Source: Pseudomonadota bacterium
GTDB lineage: Bacteria > Pseudomonadota > Gammaproteobacteria > Burkholderiales > SG8-39
DNA length: 5,596 bases
NCBI GenBank assembly: GCA_021825225.1
Contig: JAKAIH010000204.1
Coordinates: 1 to 5,596 of the forward strand
Direction of reading: 5' to 3'
Both the position numbers and the translations under genes were made by a program. The notes under the pieces were generated by a model. That model made no database searches. It saw nothing but the letters and a program-made list of their open reading frames with translations, and was not told the DNA's origin. Positions within the stretch are counted from its first letter, which is position 1, and every line of letters begins with the position of its first letter. Positions 5,351 through 5,596 of this stretch are shown piece by piece.

Positions 5351-5596
5351 CTACATCAGGCGCAGATCGTTTTTTACCGACTTCACGCCGGCGATGCGGC
5401 GCGCGATTTCGCCTGCCTCATTGATCTGCGACCTGGACGCGACGATGCCGCCCAGGTGGACGACGCCTCTGAGCGTATCGACCTTGATATCGAATACCTT
5501 CAGCGTAGGCTGGTCCAATATCGCCGCCTTGACCTTGGCGGTGATAACGGCGTCATCGAGGTACTGCCCCGTGCTTTCCCTGCTCGGGCTCGCCAC
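5351..5596 (-). CDS. BON-domain envelope protein, OsmY-like (5' end missing)
   Basis: The C-terminal 81 residues of a small BON-domain protein; the reading frame is open to the right edge. Residues about 14-80 (from DDAVITAKVKAAIL to GVKSVKNDLRL) cover one complete BON domain: a helix, the strand-turn-strand core around GVVHLGGIV (44-52), then a second helix ending in GVKSVKND. BON domains occur in OsmY and related exported proteins and are thought to bind phospholipid or other envelope surfaces, often under osmotic or envelope stress. The visible N-terminal stretch SRESTGQYLDD resembles the linker that follows the lipobox cysteine in betaproteobacterial single-BON lipoproteins. Probably only the signal peptide is cut off, which is inference. 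A GTG codon at the very edge (5596) would be a start only if the protein were cytoplasmic, which I doubt. The gene ends with TAG at 5351-5353, 205 bp before the thioredoxin-like gene. Confidence 0.88.
   Translation of the reverse strand: MASPSRESTGQYLDDAVITAKVKAAILDQPTLKVFDIKVDTLRGVVHLGGIVASRSQINEAGEIARRIAGVKSVKNDLRLM

Overview
The window is high-GC DNA with compact genes, every one of them read from the minus strand. The BON-domain protein, the TlpA-type thioredoxin, the bis-pterin aldehyde oxidoreductase and the Cache/PAS sensor all resemble proteins common in Betaproteobacteria. A betaproteobacterium (Burkholderiales, Rhodocyclales or Nitrosomonadales type) is therefore my best guess. That rests on protein style alone; there is no rRNA or other taxonomic marker here.

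In the direction of transcription (high to low coordinates) the layout is as follows. (1) The 3' end of a small BON-domain envelope protein, cut by the right edge (5351-5596). (2) A 205-bp non-coding gap with inverted repeats and a weak promoter-like site. (3) A secreted TlpA/ResA-like thioredoxin-fold protein with a WCGPC active site (4636-5145). (4) A 172-bp gap that starts with a very GC-rich hairpin and ends with a perfect 7-bp dyad just upstream of the next gene. (5) A tungsten/molybdenum bis-pterin aldehyde:ferredoxin oxidoreductase family enzyme of 569 residues (2754-4463). (6) An 80-bp gap holding an 8-bp stem hairpin. (7) A beta-hydroxyacid dehydrogenase of the 3-hydroxyisobutyrate dehydrogenase family, 294 residues (1789-2673). 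(8) After only 16 bp, a membrane sensor with a periplasmic double-Cache domain and two PAS domains, running off the left edge before its output domain (1-1772).

The most interesting unit is oxidoreductase, hydroxyacid dehydrogenase and sensor. Spacing and shared direction suggest one transcription unit starting near 4490. A dehydrogenase of this family makes or consumes a semialdehyde, and the AOR-family enzyme interconverts aldehydes and acids, so the two could act on consecutive intermediates of one small hydroxyacid. The sensor could report an extracellular organic acid or its own redox or energy state. This link is inference from gene order and family chemistry. No ferredoxin, FAD subunit or cofactor-assembly gene (MoaD, MoeA) for the AOR lies in this window.

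I see no rRNA, tRNA, CRISPR array, transposase or phage gene. I do not see convincing evidence of a wholly new system. The points worth a second look are the AOR/dehydrogenase/sensor arrangement, the operator-like dyad in front of the AOR gene, and several inverted repeats in the gaps.
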